A stretch of 6,512 bases of DNA from an uncultured Collinsella sp. (GTDB taxonomy: Bacteria > Actinomycetota > Coriobacteriia > Coriobacteriales > Coriobacteriaceae). This document shows positions 5,361-6,512 of the stretch, piece after piece (position 1 is the first letter of the stretch; each line of letters opens with the position of its first letter). Below the pieces are notes generated by a model. The model did no database searches. It was given only the letters and a program-made list of their open reading frames with translations, and had not been told where the DNA came from. The translations under genes and the position numbers were made by a program. The stretch is taken from assembly GCA_958346165.1 (NCBI GenBank), contig CATVQO010000077.1:1-6512 (forward strand). Reading direction: 5' to 3'.

Positions 5361-6299
5361 ATGGCTTCTCAAGCTGAGCTCACCCCGTGCGGGGCAATGT
5401 TTGACATCTTTAAGCGCGCAGCGCACCTGAGCCATATCGAACTGTGCAGCCTGGTACTCTCGAGCCGCCCGCTCGCCGACGGCCGTAGTCCGCAGAGCCG
5501 TGCCGCCGATCGCTCCTGGGTTTCGCGCTTTATCGTGCGCGCGCCAGTCGGCACGCTGCAGGAACGTTATTTTGCCGATTACGGCACCTCGGCCGCGCGC
5601 ATTATGTCGCAGCTGGCCCTGCGCCGTCGCAATCCCATGGACGCCGCGGCCGTGACCAATATGGTGTGCGGCCCCGCTGGCGAGCCCATGGTGCGGGCGC
5701 TCGAGGAATGCCACCAGGACACGAATCTCTATCGCAATGCGCTCGAGCGCCTGTCGCAGGCGGCTGAGCTCATGCCCGCCGAGCGCGCCGAGGCCATCCT
5801 GGTGCTGTTTGTCGCCGTGGGTTGCTCGGCAGATGTCCGCTCGTCGGTGACCTATGCCATCGACTACGCTCATGCGACCTGCGGCGGCGCCACGTCGACG
5901 CCGCGCTCGCTGAGCGCATCTTCGGTTACGGGCGAGCACGAGGTCGCGCCGGCGCATCCGCTGGGATTGCTGCGCGTGCAAAACGGCTACGTGGTGAGCG
6001 CCCCGCGCTGGATTCAGCCGAGTGAGGAAGGCGTCGAGATCGGCGCGCTGGCAACGGGGGAGGGCGACATCACCGACGTCGGCGACGACGTATCGGCCCG
6101 CCATGCCCATATCTGGTGCGACGATTCTGGCACATGGTTTGTCGAGGACCTGGCGTCTACGAACGGCACCGTGGTGGTAAACGGGGCCACGAGTGTGTGT
6201 ATTCAAGTAGAGCCTGGCCGCTCCGCCCAGCTCAACCCCGGCGACGAGCTCAAACTCGGTGAATCCACCACCTACGCTATCCTCCTCGGCGCCCTCTAA
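5361..6299 (+). CDS. FHA-domain protein, third gene of the kinase operon
   Basis: This is a 312-residue protein with no membrane helix of convincing length, so it is probably cytoplasmic. The C-terminal ~90 residues form a forkhead-associated (FHA) domain, normally a phosphothreonine-peptide reader. Visible signs are VEIG (225-228), DDVSARHAHIW (242-252), WFVEDLASTNGTVVVNG (259-275) and LNPGDELKLGES (291-302). S245, H248, N268, G269 and T270 are kept. The arginine of the usual IGR motif, which contacts the phosphate, is A229, and the residue after S245, usually Arg, is A246. Phosphothreonine binding may therefore be weak or changed. Residues 1-175 are mostly helical and I do not recognise them; a linker rich in Ser/Thr/Ala (about 172-198) joins the two halves. 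The start follows AAGGAGGG at 7 bases, 3 bases after the kinase stop. The position suggests that it is a substrate or effector of the kinase (inference). Confidence 0.92.
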   Translation: MASQAELTPCGAMFDIFKRAAHLSHIELCSLVLSSRPLADGRSPQSRAADRSWVSRFIVRAPVGTLQERYFADYGTSAARIMSQLALRRRNPMDAAAVTNMVCGPAGEPMVRALEECHQDTNLYRNALERLSQAAELMPAERAEAILVLFVAVGCSADVRSSVTYAIDYAHATCGGATSTPRSLSASSVTGEHEVAPAHPLGLLRVQNGYVVSAPRWIQPSEEGVEIGALATGEGDITDVGDDVSARHAHIWCDDSGTWFVEDLASTNGTVVVNGATSVCIQVEPGRSAQLNPGDELKLGESTTYAILLGAL

Positions 6300-6314
6300 C
6301 TCATCCCCTCAATG

Positions 6315-6381
6315 AGTTGCGGTGAAATAGGGACTGATTAAGGCCGTTAACAGCAAAAACACTCCCTATTTCACCGCAACT
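6315..6381. repeat. Perfect 19-bp inverted repeat with a 29-base loop, candidate REP-like or miniature mobile element
   Basis: The left arm (6315-6333, beginning AGTTGCGGTGAAATAG) is the exact reverse complement of the right arm (6363-6381, ending TTTCACCGCAACT). The loop (6334-6362) is A-rich at its right end. It starts 15 bases after the FHA stop. No T-run follows the right arm, so it is not a normal intrinsic terminator, although it would fold in RNA and could protect the 3' end of the operon. The perfect arms in an intergenic spot fit a dispersed palindromic repeat. Its copy number cannot be seen here. Confidence 0.65.
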
Positions 6382-6401
6382 GCTGTGGGGTTCCAGGGGA
6401 C

Positions 6402-6424
6402 TGTGCCCGTCGGTGCCGGGCGCA
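6402..6424 (+). other. Short GC-rich hairpin
   Basis: TGTGCCCG (6402-6409) pairs with CGGGCGCA (6417-6424), eight pairs with one G-T, around a 7-base loop. No T-run follows. It may be a factor-dependent stop or a second palindromic unit next to the 19-bp repeat. Confidence 0.3.
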
Positions 6425-6438
6425 CAATAGTCACCCGA

Positions 6439-6452
6439 GGTAAACCTTTACC
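6439..6452. promoter_or_regulatory. GGTAAA-CC-TTTACC dyad, possible operator
   Basis: A perfect 6-bp inverted repeat has a 2-base centre, too short for an RNA loop. It lies 39 bases before a TACAAT box (6492-6497), so it could be an operator for a gene beyond the window. Six-bp arms can arise by chance. Confidence 0.3.
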
Positions 6453-6512
6453 GGCCACCTATATTTGCCGAAATTACACTTGACGGCGGGGTACAATAAA
6501 CCCGCATGCGGA

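Larger units (their letters stand above)
6300..6512. other. Non-coding right edge with several inverted repeats
   Basis: No gene is visible in these 213 bases. They hold the 19-bp inverted repeat (6315-6381), a hairpin (6402-6424), a GGTAAA-CC-TTTACC dyad (6439-6452), and TACAAT (6492-6497) set inside GCGGG...CCCGC (6486-6505). An ATG at 6506-6508 is too close to the edge to judge. Confidence 0.5.

Noticed and set aside
4169..5377. 402-codon open frame on the plus strand inside the kinase gene
   Set aside because: It is Arg/Gly/Cys-rich, as expected for an out-of-frame reading of GC-rich DNA, has no ribosome binding site, and overlaps a gene with all kinase motifs.
5238..6206. 322-codon minus-strand open frame opposite the FHA gene
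   Set aside because: Its His/Arg/Ala-rich composition has no recognisable domain. The plus frame carries the FHA motifs.
6480..6497. TTGACG plus TACAAT as a full promoter
   Set aside because: The spacer is only 6 bases; about 17 are needed.

Overview
The window reads as a GC-rich Actinomycetota chromosome, most likely a Coriobacteriia such as Collinsella. The basis is the dnaX / ybaB-ebfC / recR replication-repair neighbourhood, the high-GC codon use, the strong GGAGG-type ribosome binding sites and a Hanks-type kinase next to an FHA protein. The genus is an inference from style, not a database result.

Left part (1-2373). The 3' end of dnaX (DNA polymerase III tau/gamma) runs in from the left edge. 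A convergent, AT-richer gene for a small single-pass membrane protein follows on the minus strand (630-1103). Then comes a 339-base AT-rich divergent intergenic region with promoter-like elements and a 9-bp-arm palindrome (1262-1281). The ybaB/ebfC nucleoid-associated protein gene (1443-1763) and recR (1777-2373) follow as a tight pair. In many bacteria dnaX, ybaB and recR are directly consecutive, so here the set is split by an accessory-looking gene.

Right part (2374-6299). A 243-base regulatory gap holds two closely related dyads, GTTGTGCAAC and GTTGCGCAAC, with centres 73 bp apart. It also holds an extended -10 promoter candidate and a terminator-like hairpin just before the ribosome binding site of the next gene. 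That gene starts a compact three-gene operon: a membrane-anchored extracytoplasmic protein with a Gly/Ser linker (2617-3519), a serine/threonine kinase with a C-terminal multi-span membrane domain (3516-5357, ATGA overlap with the preceding gene), and a cytoplasmic FHA-domain protein (5361-6299, 3-base gap). The likely logic is an outside-facing partner, a membrane kinase and a phosphothreonine-reader-like protein. However, the FHA domain lacks the normal phosphate-binding arginine. This module is the best candidate in the window for an undescribed signalling system.

Right edge (6300-6512). No gene is visible. It contains a perfect 19-bp inverted repeat with a 29-base loop, a second smaller hairpin, a 14-bp dyad, and a TACAAT box close to the edge that may belong to a gene beyond the window.
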